Part shown: piece after piece, positions 35,280 to 43,602 of the stretch
How positions within the stretch are numbered: the stretch's first letter is position 1
Layout: each line of letters opens with the position of its first letter
Origin: Pedobacter sp. AJM
Lineage (GTDB): Bacteria; Bacteroidota; Bacteroidia; Sphingobacteriales; Sphingobacteriaceae
Reading direction: 5' to 3'
DNA length: 64,000 nucleotides
Assembly: GCF_002197755.1 (NCBI RefSeq)
Contig: NZ_NHOT01000001.1
Location: 496,001 to 560,000 of the forward strand
Notes under the pieces: generated by a model
Seen by the model: only the letters and a program-made list of their open reading frames with translations
The model's database searches: none
What the model was told of the DNA's origin: nothing
Position numbers and translations under genes: made by a program

Positions 35280-36134
35280 ATGAAATTACTATTTGTTATA
35301 AATCCGGGCTCCGGTAGTCACGATCTCAATTTAAAGGAAGTAATTTCTGCACATTTTTCTTCAAAAGACATCACAACCGAACTATTTGAGCTTCCTAAGG
35401 ATTGCTCGCTTAAAAATATAAAGGAAAAAATCAATCAGGAAAAAGCAGACCGGGTGGTGGCCGTTGGTGGAGACGGAACCCTGAAACTTGTTGCAGAATG
35501 CCTGCTGAACACCGGCATTCCAATAGGCATTATCCCTGCCGGATCTGCAAATGGAATGGCAAAGGAATTGGGTATTCCGACAGATATTGAATTGGCACTT
35601 GATCTGGTCGTCAGCGGCAAACCGCATCAAATTCATGCTATTAAACTGAACGATGAGCTTTGCATTCACTTATCAGACCTTGGTTTTAATGCCTACCTGG
35701 TAAAGAAATTTGATACGATGCCCGAACGTGGCATGTGGGGTTATGCCAAAGCGACCTGGCATGCCTTGTGGAACCATAAACGTATGCAGATTGAACTCAA
35801 TATTAAAGGAGCAACCATTAAATCTGCTGCAGCTATGGTGGCTATTGCCAATGCAACCATGTATGGTACAGGCCTGAAAATAAACCCTGACGGGAAACTT
35901 GATGATGAATTGTTTGAAATTGTGGTGGTGAAAGATTATTCCTACCTGGAAATCTTAAAAATCTGGCTGACCAAACTTCCTTTTAATCCGAAAAAAATAG
36001 AAGTTTTTCAAACCTCACAGGTGAAAATATCTTCCAAACACAAAGCCCATTTTCAGGTAGATGGAGAATACATAGGTAAAGTAAACGAAGTTACTGCTAA
36101 AATTTTACCTGCCTCCGTAACCGTAATTTTATAA
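35280..36134 (+). CDS. Diacylglycerol kinase-type (YegS/BmrU/DgkB) lipid kinase
   Basis: A 284-residue lipid kinase. FVINPGSGSHD at residues 4-14 and VAVGGDGTLKLVAECLL near residue 60 form the nucleotide site; GIIPAGSANGMAKELGIP follows. The C-terminal beta sandwich carries LKINPDGKLDDELFEIVVV and HFQVDGEYIG. Such enzymes phosphorylate diacylglycerol, sphingoid bases or related lipids with ATP. The divergent App1-like phosphatase would run the reverse reaction. Confidence 0.9.
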   Translation: MKLLFVINPGSGSHDLNLKEVISAHFSSKDITTELFELPKDCSLKNIKEKINQEKADRVVAVGGDGTLKLVAECLLNTGIPIGIIPAGSANGMAKELGIPTDIELALDLVVSGKPHQIHAIKLNDELCIHLSDLGFNAYLVKKFDTMPERGMWGYAKATWHALWNHKRMQIELNIKGATIKSAAAMVAIANATMYGTGLKINPDGKLDDELFEIVVVKDYSYLEILKIWLTKLPFNPKKIEVFQTSQVKISSKHKAHFQVDGEYIGKVNEVTAKILPASVTVIL

Positions 36135-36284
36135 CCTGAACTATTGAAAATAATGAATAACAGAGATATGCAGCGTTTAGCGCAACCTTATCTATACTTA
36201 TGTTTGTGTTTCTGTTTAACAACTAAAGAATTTTTTCAGCATCCAGATCTGCTAATCCCTGTCATCCGCAGGAAAACAATGATT

Positions 36285-36674
36285 TTAAAAATACCGTTTA
36301 TGAATTTGAACAGTATAATATAACCTAAAGAACTCTGCAATAAAGCACACTTTAAAAAGAGCGTTAAACCAGGCGTCACTTAAATTCAGCAGTTCAGGCA
36401 AAAAGGTAATGAAACCTATTGAAAAAACCCACACGATTAACCGAAAGGGAAACTGCACATAGTAAGCGATAAACCCAAATTTGCGAGATAGGAATAACCC
36501 TATTGCAGAAACAAAAAGCAGCACAAATAAAAACAAAGTAAGCCACACTTTAACCTGGGAAACCAGCTGATCGGGAATTTGATTGAGGTGTGTAATCATT
36601 CCCCAAAATTGTTTGGCCAGTAAAAAAATGCTAAGAAGATCAAGAAAGGCGAAAAATCGGACAGTATTTTTCAT
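36285..36674 (-). CDS. Membrane protein of unknown function (4 TM)
   Basis: A 129-residue hydrophobic protein with four likely transmembrane segments at about 5-25, 42-65, 70-95 and 100-120. It is rich in Phe and Leu (FVLLFVSAIGLFLSRKFGFI), with a short basic C-terminus. It begins immediately after the stop of the TonB_C-domain gene with no bases between, so the two are surely co-translated. No family was recognised. It may help place the preceding protein in the membrane (inference). Confidence 0.6.
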   Translation of the reverse strand: MKNTVRFFAFLDLLSIFLLAKQFWGMITHLNQIPDQLVSQVKVWLTLFLFVLLFVSAIGLFLSRKFGFIAYYVQFPFRLIVWVFSIGFITFLPELLNLSDAWFNALFKVCFIAEFFRLYYTVQIHKRYF

Positions 36675-37328
36675 TTATTTACAATATTTAGCCAGGTAAA
36701 CATCCGCCATATTGCTACCCATATTCTTAACAAAGAAGAAATCCTCGCAAGCCCCCTGACGATCACCCTGCTTAATTTTTTTCAGTCCCGTTTCTATTCT
36801 CGAATTCAGGTAATCATCATCAATCCCCAACTGTTTTTTAATGGCAATAAACTGGACTTCCTGCCCGGGTTTCGCCTGATCTATATTTTTATAGAAATTA
36901 ATCACCGAATTGATTAATGCTTCTTCTGATTGATAGGACCTGATTGCAGCAGCCATATCTGATTTAGATTTCCCTTCACATTGATAGCCTTCCAGCCGGA
37001 AGTTTACCGGAATAATTACCGCTGTTGTGGTATCATAACCGGAAGGCACCTTCCATTTGCCACTACTCAGGCGTACCAGCCTCAGGGCTTCTTCATCCAG
37101 ATCTGTAAGAATACCCTTAGTAACTTTGGAAGAGTATATTTTACCTTGCTGATCTAATTTAAAGCTGACGCTAACTGTACCCTGTATGCAATTTGCCTTG
37201 GAGAAGGCCGGGTAAATGGTATGTTCTCTTAAAAAATCAGCAAAGTTGCCCTTTCCAGCTTCGAACTGAACCTGTGCGGAAACAAATACACTAAAAAAAA
37301 CAAAGCAAATGGTTGTGAGCACTTTCAT
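36675..37328 (-). CDS. Secreted TonB C-terminal domain protein with added C-terminal domain
   Basis: A 217-residue exported protein. ATG 37328 gives a signal peptide (MKVLTTICFVFFSVFVSAQ). Residues 35-115 form a TonB_C domain (NCIQGTVSVSFKLDQQGKIY, KVTKGILTDLDEEALRLVR, GKWKVPSGYD). A further domain of about 90 residues ends in KIKQGDRQGACEDFFFVKNM, a Sel1-like half-repeat with Cys, and a final Cys. It lacks the N-terminal anchor and proline-rich spacer of a normal TonB, so it is probably not an energy transducer. It is in an operon with the membrane gene that follows at zero spacing. Confidence 0.8.
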   Translation of the reverse strand: MKVLTTICFVFFSVFVSAQVQFEAGKGNFADFLREHTIYPAFSKANCIQGTVSVSFKLDQQGKIYSSKVTKGILTDLDEEALRLVRLSSGKWKVPSGYDTTTAVIIPVNFRLEGYQCEGKSKSDMAAAIRSYQSEEALINSVINFYKNIDQAKPGQEVQFIAIKKQLGIDDDYLNSRIETGLKKIKQGDRQGACEDFFFVKNMGSNMADVYLAKYCK

Positions 37329-37373
37329 ATTTTCTAATTTACGTAAAAAATAACTGCTGCGTTTCAGCATACA

Positions 37374-38081
37374 TTAATCAGATCCCATATGATGCAGGAG
37401 GAGCGCCAGTATGATATTCGGATCAGGGCAATTTTCCAGGTATTCTTCCCTTTCACTAAACCGGCATACACCGGGATAATCACCTTTCCACTTCCCCATA
37501 TCCCGAATCATCTGAAAGTGTAAATGTGGTGGCCAGTTCCCGTTTTCTTCCTTTACGCCTAATGTGGCAAATTTGCTTCCTGCAGCAATAAAATCTCCTT
37601 CCTTCAGGCCGTTCAAGGATTCCAGACTTAAATGCCCATACAACGCATGAAATGTATAACCAGCCATTTCATAAGCAAGTACAATGGTTGCACCATAATC
37701 TCCAAAGTGATTATTGTTGGCGAAACTATGTACCCTTGCCTCATAAAAATTGCAAATTGCTGTTCCGGCAGGGGCCCAGATATCGACACCCAAATGCAAT
37801 CTTCGTGGTTCTTCTTCGGTATCAAAATGAGCACTGCGGGCATAAATGGTCCGGTGCTCATTATAACCACCAATGCCATAACGGGCCTGATGCTTTAAAA
37901 GTTGCTGATCTACCCATCTGGAGAACATCTCTGTATCTGCTAATGTTTCATTGGTAAGTTCACCATTCTTCGCTGTAAAATCCAAGGACAAGAGCTGATC
38001 GGTATCTGCATTAAAATCAATTATACTTTGAATATGTGCTGCATTTGCATGAATAACCTGCTCAAATGTTTTCATTTTCAT
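37374..38081 (-). CDS. M23-family metallopeptidase (LytM-like)
   Basis: A 235-residue protein without a signal peptide. The zinc site is HLGVDIWAPAGT (HxxxD, near residue 95), with HALYGHLS and PHLHFQ supplying the catalytic and second zinc histidines. It is a degrader of peptidoglycan cross-bridges by family. The N-terminus (EQVIHANAAHIQSIIDFNAD) is helical and unusual for secreted M23 enzymes. Close relatives are seen fused to aminotransferases, so a cytosolic role on peptides or cell-wall turnover products is possible. It lies 45 bp ahead of the TonB_C gene. Confidence 0.85.
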   Translation of the reverse strand: MKMKTFEQVIHANAAHIQSIIDFNADTDQLLSLDFTAKNGELTNETLADTEMFSRWVDQQLLKHQARYGIGGYNEHRTIYARSAHFDTEEEPRRLHLGVDIWAPAGTAICNFYEARVHSFANNNHFGDYGATIVLAYEMAGYTFHALYGHLSLESLNGLKEGDFIAAGSKFATLGVKEENGNWPPHLHFQMIRDMGKWKGDYPGVCRFSEREEYLENCPDPNIILALLLHHMGSD

Positions 38082-38166
38082 GTTATAGGTATGGTGATAA
38101 GTGTTGGGTTCTGGCTAGCATTTTTTAACAGGAAACTTAAACTATCAGGCTTCCATCTTCAGGCTG

Positions 38167-38204
38167 TAAAAAAATACCCGCAGGTAGGTTTACCATGCGG
38201 GCAT
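38167..38204 (-). terminator. Terminator of the hflX-rbfA operon
   Basis: TGCCCGCA pairs with TGCGGGTA (read on the minus strand; one mismatched end) and runs into seven T, 40 bp past the rbfA stop. Confidence 0.8.
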
Positions 38205-38243
38205 AAATCTTTTTCGAGGTACAATACCCTAATTCAGCTTGAA

Positions 38244-38621
38244 TTATTCAGCTTCCTCGTCTGGTTGTCTTGGTTCCTTTGCTATTTTCTCAAACAGGTG
38301 ATCCATGCGTTCCACGTACTCATTGGTATCATCCACAAAAAAAGTAAGTTCCGGCACCACCCTTACCTGGTGGCGAATCCGTGCACCCAGTTTATACCGG
38401 ATCTCGCCGGCATGTGAATTAACGGTATTAATGGATAATGTGGTGTTGCTGGTATTAAAAAAACTCAGATACACTTTCGCTACAGCTAAATCCGGCGATA
38501 CCCGCACACGGGTGATGGTTACCAATGTGTTTGGCAAAAATGCTCCACCCTCACGTTGAAAAACCTGTGCCAATTCTTCCTGTAGTACTCCTGCAAATTT
38601 TTGCTGACGTTTACTTTCCAT
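38244..38621 (-). CDS. rbfA: Ribosome-binding factor A
   Basis: A 125-residue KH-domain assembly factor for the small ribosomal subunit; it binds 16S rRNA near the 3' end and helps in its maturation. Segments MESKRQQKFAGVLQEELAQV, ITRVRVSPDLAVAKVYLSFF and RIRHQVRVVPELTFFVDDT fit RbfA, ending in an acidic tail. It lies 11 bp downstream of hflX and forms a two-gene ribosome/GTPase operon, closed by a terminator. The +1 strand frame here is a shadow. Confidence 0.95.
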   Translation of the reverse strand: MESKRQQKFAGVLQEELAQVFQREGGAFLPNTLVTITRVRVSPDLAVAKVYLSFFNTSNTTLSINTVNSHAGEIRYKLGARIRHQVRVVPELTFFVDDTNEYVERMDHLFEKIAKEPRQPDEEAE

Positions 38622-38632
38622 ATCTTTTATTA

Positions 38633-39820
38633 TTAATAAAGTAAATTATCATACGGGTATCTGGCGGTATGTGCAGCCTTAACTTTATCGTATAATAAAT
38701 TTTTAAACTCTTCTATGTTCTCTTTTTCCGTTGCTGAAATAAAAAGTACAGGGGCCTTGCCATGGCTCATCCAACTTTTTTTGAAATCGTGAAGACTTAA
38801 TTTGCCATCGTCATCATCTCCTTCAGTTTCCGGCGATACATAAGCATCAATTTTATTGAACACCAGTATCATATCTTTATCAATTGCGCCGATATCCTTT
38901 AGGGTTTCATTCACAATATGAATCTGATCTTCAAAATTCGGATGTGAAACATCTACCACATGAATCAGGATATCTGCTTCACGCACTTCATCCAGCGTAG
39001 ATTTAAAACACTCGACCAGATGATGGGGCAGTTTGCGGATAAACCCAACCGTATCAGACAGCAGAAAAGGTAAATTTTCAATCACCACCTTTCTTACGGT
39101 CGTATCCAGCGTGGCAAAAAGTTTGTTTTCGGCAAAAACCTCAGATTTTGACAGCATATTCATGATGGTTGATTTACCCACATTGGTATACCCCACTAAA
39201 GCCACACGAATGAGCTGACCACGGTTTTTACGCTGTGTTTCGTTCTGTTTGTCAATTAATCTTAAACGCTCTTTTAGTAAAGAGATTTTATTCAGGATAA
39301 TCCTTCTGTCACTTTCTATCTGTGTTTCACCTGGTCCGCGCATCCCTATACCACCTTTCTGGCGTTCAAGGTGGGTCCACATACCCGTTAACCGGGGTAA
39401 AACATATTGCAGTTGTGCTAACTCTACCTGGGTTTTAGCCTGGGCAGTTTGTGCTCTCCCGGCAAAAATATCCAGGATCAGGTTACTGCGATCCAAAACT
39501 TTTACCCCAAGTTCACGATCAATATTACGCAGTTGAGATGGGGATAATTCATCATCAAAAACCACGGTATCAATCTCCTCCGATTTTACATATGCCTTGA
39601 TTTCTTCCAGCTTTCCGGTACCGACAAAAGTGGCACGCTCCGGCTTCAACATCTTTTGGGTAAAATTCTTTTCCACTTTACCGCCAGCTGTTTCAACCAG
39701 AAAAGCTAATTCATCTAAATATTCTTTTGTTTGTTCTTCCTTTTCGCCCGGCGTAATTACACCAACCAATATGGCCCGCTCCTGCTTGATCGCAGTATCA
39801 TAAAATTTCTGTTTTCCCAT
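38633..39820 (-). CDS. hflX: GTPase HflX
   Basis: A 395-residue ribosome-splitting GTPase. The start is ATG 39820 (MGKQKFYDTAIKQERAILVG); ten upstream codons lack support. The N-terminal HflX domain has GKLEEIKAYVKSEEIDTVVF and DELSPSQLRNIDRELGVKVLD. Then come RLTGMWTHLERQKGGIGMRGPGE and the G domain with VGYTNVGKST (G1), DTVGFIRKLPHHLVE (G3) and VFNKID (G4). HflX rescues stalled ribosomes under heat or antibiotic stress. rbfA follows at 11 bp. Confidence 0.97.
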   Translation of the reverse strand: MGKQKFYDTAIKQERAILVGVITPGEKEEQTKEYLDELAFLVETAGGKVEKNFTQKMLKPERATFVGTGKLEEIKAYVKSEEIDTVVFDDELSPSQLRNIDRELGVKVLDRSNLILDIFAGRAQTAQAKTQVELAQLQYVLPRLTGMWTHLERQKGGIGMRGPGETQIESDRRIILNKISLLKERLRLIDKQNETQRKNRGQLIRVALVGYTNVGKSTIMNMLSKSEVFAENKLFATLDTTVRKVVIENLPFLLSDTVGFIRKLPHHLVECFKSTLDEVREADILIHVVDVSHPNFEDQIHIVNETLKDIGAIDKDMILVFNKIDAYVSPETEGDDDDGKLSLHDFKKSWMSHGKAPVLFISATEKENIEEFKNLLYDKVKAAHTARYPYDNLLY

Positions 39821-40038
39821 GTAATATGTACAAAGATACAAATTTTGCAAAATGTAACTTTCATTTACAACCCATGAGGTGACAGGAAAGTTTGCCTTTA
39901 AGATGGAAGCTTACATTTGCTCCATAAATTTAATATTCTCCTCCGCAACAATCAATTATTCCTGCCCTGAAATGTTTATAAAAATAAAAGCACAATCACG
40001 CACTAAAGGTTAAATTCGTATTCTAAAATTGAAAGCAA

Positions 40039-41415
40039 TTGGCAAAAACTAAAACAGCATATTTCTGTCAGAGTTGTGGTTATGAATCAGCAAAGTGGTT
40101 AGGAAAATGTCCTTCATGTGGGCAATGGAATACATTTGTTGAAGAAATTATAGAGAAAAGCACCACATCTGTACCCGCCTGGAAAACCGAAACCAGTTCG
40201 AGAAAATTAAGCAAACCCAGTAAGGTTGATGAGATACAGTCATCCGTAGAAAGAAGGATCTTAACCGGCGATAAAGAACTTGACCGTGTTTTAGGTGGTG
40301 GTTTGGTAGAAGGATCACTGGTGCTGATTGGGGGCGAACCGGGCATTGGTAAATCTACCCTCATGCTACAACTGGCCCTAAATTTAAAGGGTAAAAAGCT
40401 TCTTTATATTTCTGGTGAGGAAAGTGAACAGCAAATAAAAATGCGGGCAGAGCGGATTAAAGAAAGTCCGTCTGCAGACTGCTATATCCTGACCGAAACA
40501 TCCACCCAAAATATCTTTAAACAAATCGAAATACTGCAACCAGAGATACTGGTGGTAGATTCTATTCAAACCTTACATTCAGCTCATATTGATTCCACTC
40601 CGGGAAGTGTGTCACAGGTAAGGGAATGTACTGCAGAGTTACTTCGTTTTGCGAAAGAAACCGGTGTACCGGTTTTTCTGATCGGCCATATTACCAAGGA
40701 CGGCGCCATTGCCGGACCGAAAATCCTGGAACACATGGTAGACACTGTTTTACAGTTTGAAGGCGACAGGCATCATGTTTACCGGATCCTGAGGTCGATT
40801 AAAAACCGTTTCGGGGCCGCAGCTGAGCTGGGAATATATGAAATGCAGGGCAGCGGACTCCGGGAAGTATCTAATCCTTCTGAAATACTCCTCTCGCAGC
40901 GCGATGAAGAATTAAGTGGCATTGCGATATCAGCGATGCTGGAAGGTGCACGCCCGATGTTAATTGAAACACAGGCATTGGTAAGTGCGGCTGCTTATGG
41001 TACGCCACAACGATCGGCTACCGGCTTTGATACCAAACGAATGAACATGCTTTTAGCCGTACTGGAAAAACGTTGCGGCTTCAGGTTAAGTACCCAGGAT
41101 GTTTTTTTAAATATTGCAGGTGGCATCCGGGTGGAAGACCCTGCAATTGATCTGGCTGTGCTGATTGCGATTATCTCCTCCCATCAGGATATTTCCATTT
41201 CATCCAAGAATTGTTTTGCCGCTGAAGTTGGCTTATCAGGAGAAATCAGGGCAGTAAACCGGATTGAACAACGTATTGCCGAAGCTGATAAACTGGGTTT
41301 CGAAACCATTTACATTTCAAAATATAACCTGAAAGGAATTGACATTGCTAAATATCACCTGGAAATTAAAGCCGTAAGTAAAATTGAAGAAGTTTTCGGG
41401 ATGATTTTCGGTTAA
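40039..41415 (+). CDS. radA: DNA repair protein RadA
   Basis: A 458-residue RecA-like branch-migration helicase. The start is TTG 40039: the family N-terminus (AKTKTAYFCQSCG) begins right there and no ATG precedes it. The zinc finger is CQSCGYESAKWLGKCPSCGQW, Walker A is GGEPGIGKST, and the RadA-specific KNRFG motif and a C-terminal Lon-like domain (SVSAAAYG-type LVSAAAYGTPQR, VEDPAIDLAVLIA) follow. It helps process recombination intermediates with RecA. It is monocistronic, with a 188-bp spacer before it. Confidence 0.97.
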   Translation: MAKTKTAYFCQSCGYESAKWLGKCPSCGQWNTFVEEIIEKSTTSVPAWKTETSSRKLSKPSKVDEIQSSVERRILTGDKELDRVLGGGLVEGSLVLIGGEPGIGKSTLMLQLALNLKGKKLLYISGEESEQQIKMRAERIKESPSADCYILTETSTQNIFKQIEILQPEILVVDSIQTLHSAHIDSTPGSVSQVRECTAELLRFAKETGVPVFLIGHITKDGAIAGPKILEHMVDTVLQFEGDRHHVYRILRSIKNRFGAAAELGIYEMQGSGLREVSNPSEILLSQRDEELSGIAISAMLEGARPMLIETQALVSAAAYGTPQRSATGFDTKRMNMLLAVLEKRCGFRLSTQDVFLNIAGGIRVEDPAIDLAVLIAIISSHQDISISSKNCFAAEVGLSGEIRAVNRIEQRIAEADKLGFETIYISKYNLKGIDIAKYHLEIKAVSKIEEVFGMIFG

Positions 41416-41461
41416 GTAATAGGTGTACGATAGTGGAATTTATGCAACGAATTTTCCACAT

Positions 41462-41494
41462 TTTGATCATCAAATTCCCCAGATTTTAATTTTT
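41462..41494 (+). promoter_or_regulatory. Possible promoter of the 41500-41680 structured RNA
   Basis: TTTG (41462-41465) and TAATTTTT (41487-41494) are 21 nt apart, one mismatch from consensus. The expected RNA start near 41501 falls just ahead of the first stem base. The region is AT-rich, so chance matches are likely. Confidence 0.35.
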
Positions 41495-41499
41495 AAAAA

Positions 41500-41680
41500 T
41501 TCAACAACTCCTTTAAGGAATAAATAAACCATTAATAATCAAGTATTTAAAAAATATTTAAATTACTTTTATGGTTCTGGTTTAACCTTTGCCTGAGTTG
41601 TTTTGTTGTTCATCATGGGATGTGATTGATAACACTAGGGATGATTTTCCCCGTTAGCCATACCTAACGGGGATTTTTTT
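41500..41680 (+). ncRNA. Candidate structured non-coding RNA
   Basis: A 341-bp spacer after radA holds nested pairings. AACAACTC (41503-41510) pairs with GAGTTGTT (41595-41602), TAAACCA (41525-41531) with TGGTTTA (41578-41584), and AAGTATTTAAA (41541-41551) with TTTAAATTACTT (41557-41568), the last with one bulged base. A strong terminator at 41648-41680 closes it, 230 nt past the radA stop. The result is a rod with internal loops about 180 nt long, similar in size and layout to 6S RNA. It contains no open frame of note. It could also be the 3' part of the radA mRNA. Confidence 0.45.
41648..41680 (+). terminator. Rho-independent terminator
   Basis: TCCCCGTTAG pairs perfectly with CTAACGGGGA (loop CCATAC) and runs into seven T. 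It is the 3' end of the candidate RNA or of the radA transcript. Confidence 0.92.
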
Positions 41681-41756
41681 ATTTATACAATTCCACTAAA
41701 TTTTAGATAACTTTAAATCAGATAAATAACCGCGTCAAACTTTAAAAATATTCCCA

Positions 41757-42221
41757 ATGAAAAAAATTATTTTAGGCCTGGGTTTTTGCTTTTTCGCTCT
41801 TACCGGCTTTTCACAAACGGCATATACAGGCCAGAAATTTGGAGCGGAAGTAACAATGGGTAACGTTAAACCTGCTGCCAAAATGGAGGCTGCAATGGGA
41901 AATAAAACTACAGCAGACATGAAGATTCAGGGCAAAGTGGTTGATGTGTGCAAGAAAAAAGGCTGCTGGATGACTTTGGAAATGCCTAATGGTGAACCCA
42001 TGCGTGTGACATTTAAAGACTATGCTTTTTTTATGCCAATGGATATTATAGGCAAGAATGTAGTGTTGGATGGTTTAGCCAAAAAACAAACCATCTCTGT
42101 AGAAACTTTACGGCACTATGCTGAAGATGCTAAAAAATCGCCCGAAGAAGTAGCGAAAATTACTGATCCTAAAAAGGAACTGGCTTTCGAAGCGAAAGGT
42201 GTAGTCATTTTGGATAAATAA
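41757..42221 (+). CDS. DUF4920 secreted protein
   Basis: A 154-residue exported protein with a signal peptide (MKKIILGLGFCFFALTGFSQ). The DUF4920 domain follows: a beta-barrel-like OB-type fold with KIQGKVVDVCKKKGCWMTLE carrying the conserved CxxxGCW, and RVTFKDYAFFMP. The family occurs in Bacteroidota periplasms and is suspected of metal or redox binding through its cysteines (unproven). It is transcribed alone and ends in a perfect 12-bp hairpin shared with ilvE. Confidence 0.9.
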   Translation: MKKIILGLGFCFFALTGFSQTAYTGQKFGAEVTMGNVKPAAKMEAAMGNKTTADMKIQGKVVDVCKKKGCWMTLEMPNGEPMRVTFKDYAFFMPMDIIGKNVVLDGLAKKQTISVETLRHYAEDAKKSPEEVAKITDPKKELAFEAKGVVILDK

Positions 42222-42240
42222 TTGAAGCTGGAAGGCGCAA

Positions 42241-42280
42241 AAAATAATCCCGGTACAGATGCTGCTTCGGGATTATTTTC
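42241..42280. terminator. Bidirectional terminator between DUF4920 gene and ilvE
   Basis: AAAATAATCCCG pairs perfectly with CGGGATTATTTT (12 bp, 15-nt loop). Both strands end in T-rich stretches, and it lies between convergent stops. Confidence 0.88.
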
Positions 42281-42306
42281 CTGGTGATGAATGGAATTGA
42301 ATGGAA

Positions 42307-43371
42307 TTATAAAACCCAGTTCCAATCAAATTTATCAGGTGCCAAACCATAACGGATATCATTCAACTGTTTAGCAATGCCATTTGAAACCGATCTGGTT
42401 GATGGATCAGTTAACTGGTAGATTTCTCCTTTATAACCGATCTGTCCTACATGTGTTACCGTAGCCGCAGTTCCTGCAGCAAAGGCTTCTGTTAAACTCC
42501 CGTTCTGAATACCTTCAATCACTTCCTGAACTGAAACCCTGCGTTCTTCTACCTCAATCCCCGCTGCTTTAGCCAGTTTTATGATGGTATCGCGGGTAAC
42601 GCCGTCTAAAACCGTGCTTCTTACCGATGGTGTAACCAGTTTACCATCCATTACAAACATTAAGTTCGCTGTTCCGGCTTCTTCAATATATTCATGCGCA
42701 ATAGAATCCGTCCAGATTAATTGATCAAAACCTTCTTTACGCGCCTGTTCGAATGGATATAACGAACGGGCATAATTTCCGGCAGTTTTTGCAAAACCAA
42801 CTCCGCCTTCATCTGCACGGGTAAATTCATTTTCAATTTTAACTTTCAGCGCTGAACTGTAGTATGGTCCAGTTGGGGTAGTTAATAAAGCAAATTTATA
42901 GGAATCAGATGCCCTTACGCCCAAATAAGGATCTGTGGCGAACATTACCGGACGAATATATAAAGCATAATCTTCCTGATCCGGCACCCATTTTTCGTCA
43001 ACGGCAATTAACGCAGCCAGGCCTTGCATAAAAATCTCCTCAGGGATGGTTGCCATAGACATTCTGGCGGCAGATTTATTAAAACGTTCGAAATTTTTAT
43101 CAGCACGAAAAACACTGATTTTTCCATCCGGCTGGCGATAAGCTTTTAAACCTTCAAAAATGGCCTGGCCATAATGAAGCGCAGAAATTGCAGGGCTCAT
43201 CGGAATTGGTCCATATGGAAGAATTTGTAAATTTTTCCATTCGCCATCTTCATAATCGGCTGTAAACATGTGATCGGTAAAAACCTTACCGAACGGTAAT
43301 TGGGAAAAATCGGTAACGCTCAAACGTGTTTGATCCGTCTTGGTGATTTTTATATCTAAGGTCTCGGTCAT
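42307..43371 (-). CDS. ilvE: Branched-chain amino-acid aminotransferase
   Basis: A 354-residue class IV PLP enzyme. PFGKVFTDHMF opens the family; ALHYGQAIFEGLKAYR, YIRPVMFATDPYLGVR, the PLP lysine in GFAKTAGNYARSL, EEAGTANLMFVM and GTAATVTHVGQI follow. The eukaryotic-like form interconverts Val, Leu and Ile with their keto acids using 2-oxoglutarate. It sits 231 bp downstream of the tryptophan dioxygenase, with repeat-rich DNA between. The first 10 residues before VTDFSQ-like LSVTDFSQLPF are variable. Confidence 0.95.
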   Translation of the reverse strand: MTETLDIKITKTDQTRLSVTDFSQLPFGKVFTDHMFTADYEDGEWKNLQILPYGPIPMSPAISALHYGQAIFEGLKAYRQPDGKISVFRADKNFERFNKSAARMSMATIPEEIFMQGLAALIAVDEKWVPDQEDYALYIRPVMFATDPYLGVRASDSYKFALLTTPTGPYYSSALKVKIENEFTRADEGGVGFAKTAGNYARSLYPFEQARKEGFDQLIWTDSIAHEYIEEAGTANLMFVMDGKLVTPSVRSTVLDGVTRDTIIKLAKAAGIEVEERRVSVQEVIEGIQNGSLTEAFAAGTAATVTHVGQIGYKGEIYQLTDPSTRSVSNGIAKQLNDIRYGLAPDKFDWNWVL

Positions 43372-43602
43372 ATTATTGAATTTTGAATGCGTGAATTTTG
43401 AATGAGTGAATGATTGGATCGTGCAGGTTCCATCATTCCATCAACCAATAATTCAATTATTGTTGAATTTAAATGATTGATTTTTGAATGAATGACGGTT
43501 TGCAACAGGCAAATTCAATCATTCAGGCATTCTCTAACACAATCATTATTTATTTTGCGCAAATTAAGAAAAAACGGGCTTTTCTAATAGCTTTTCAAAA
43601 TA

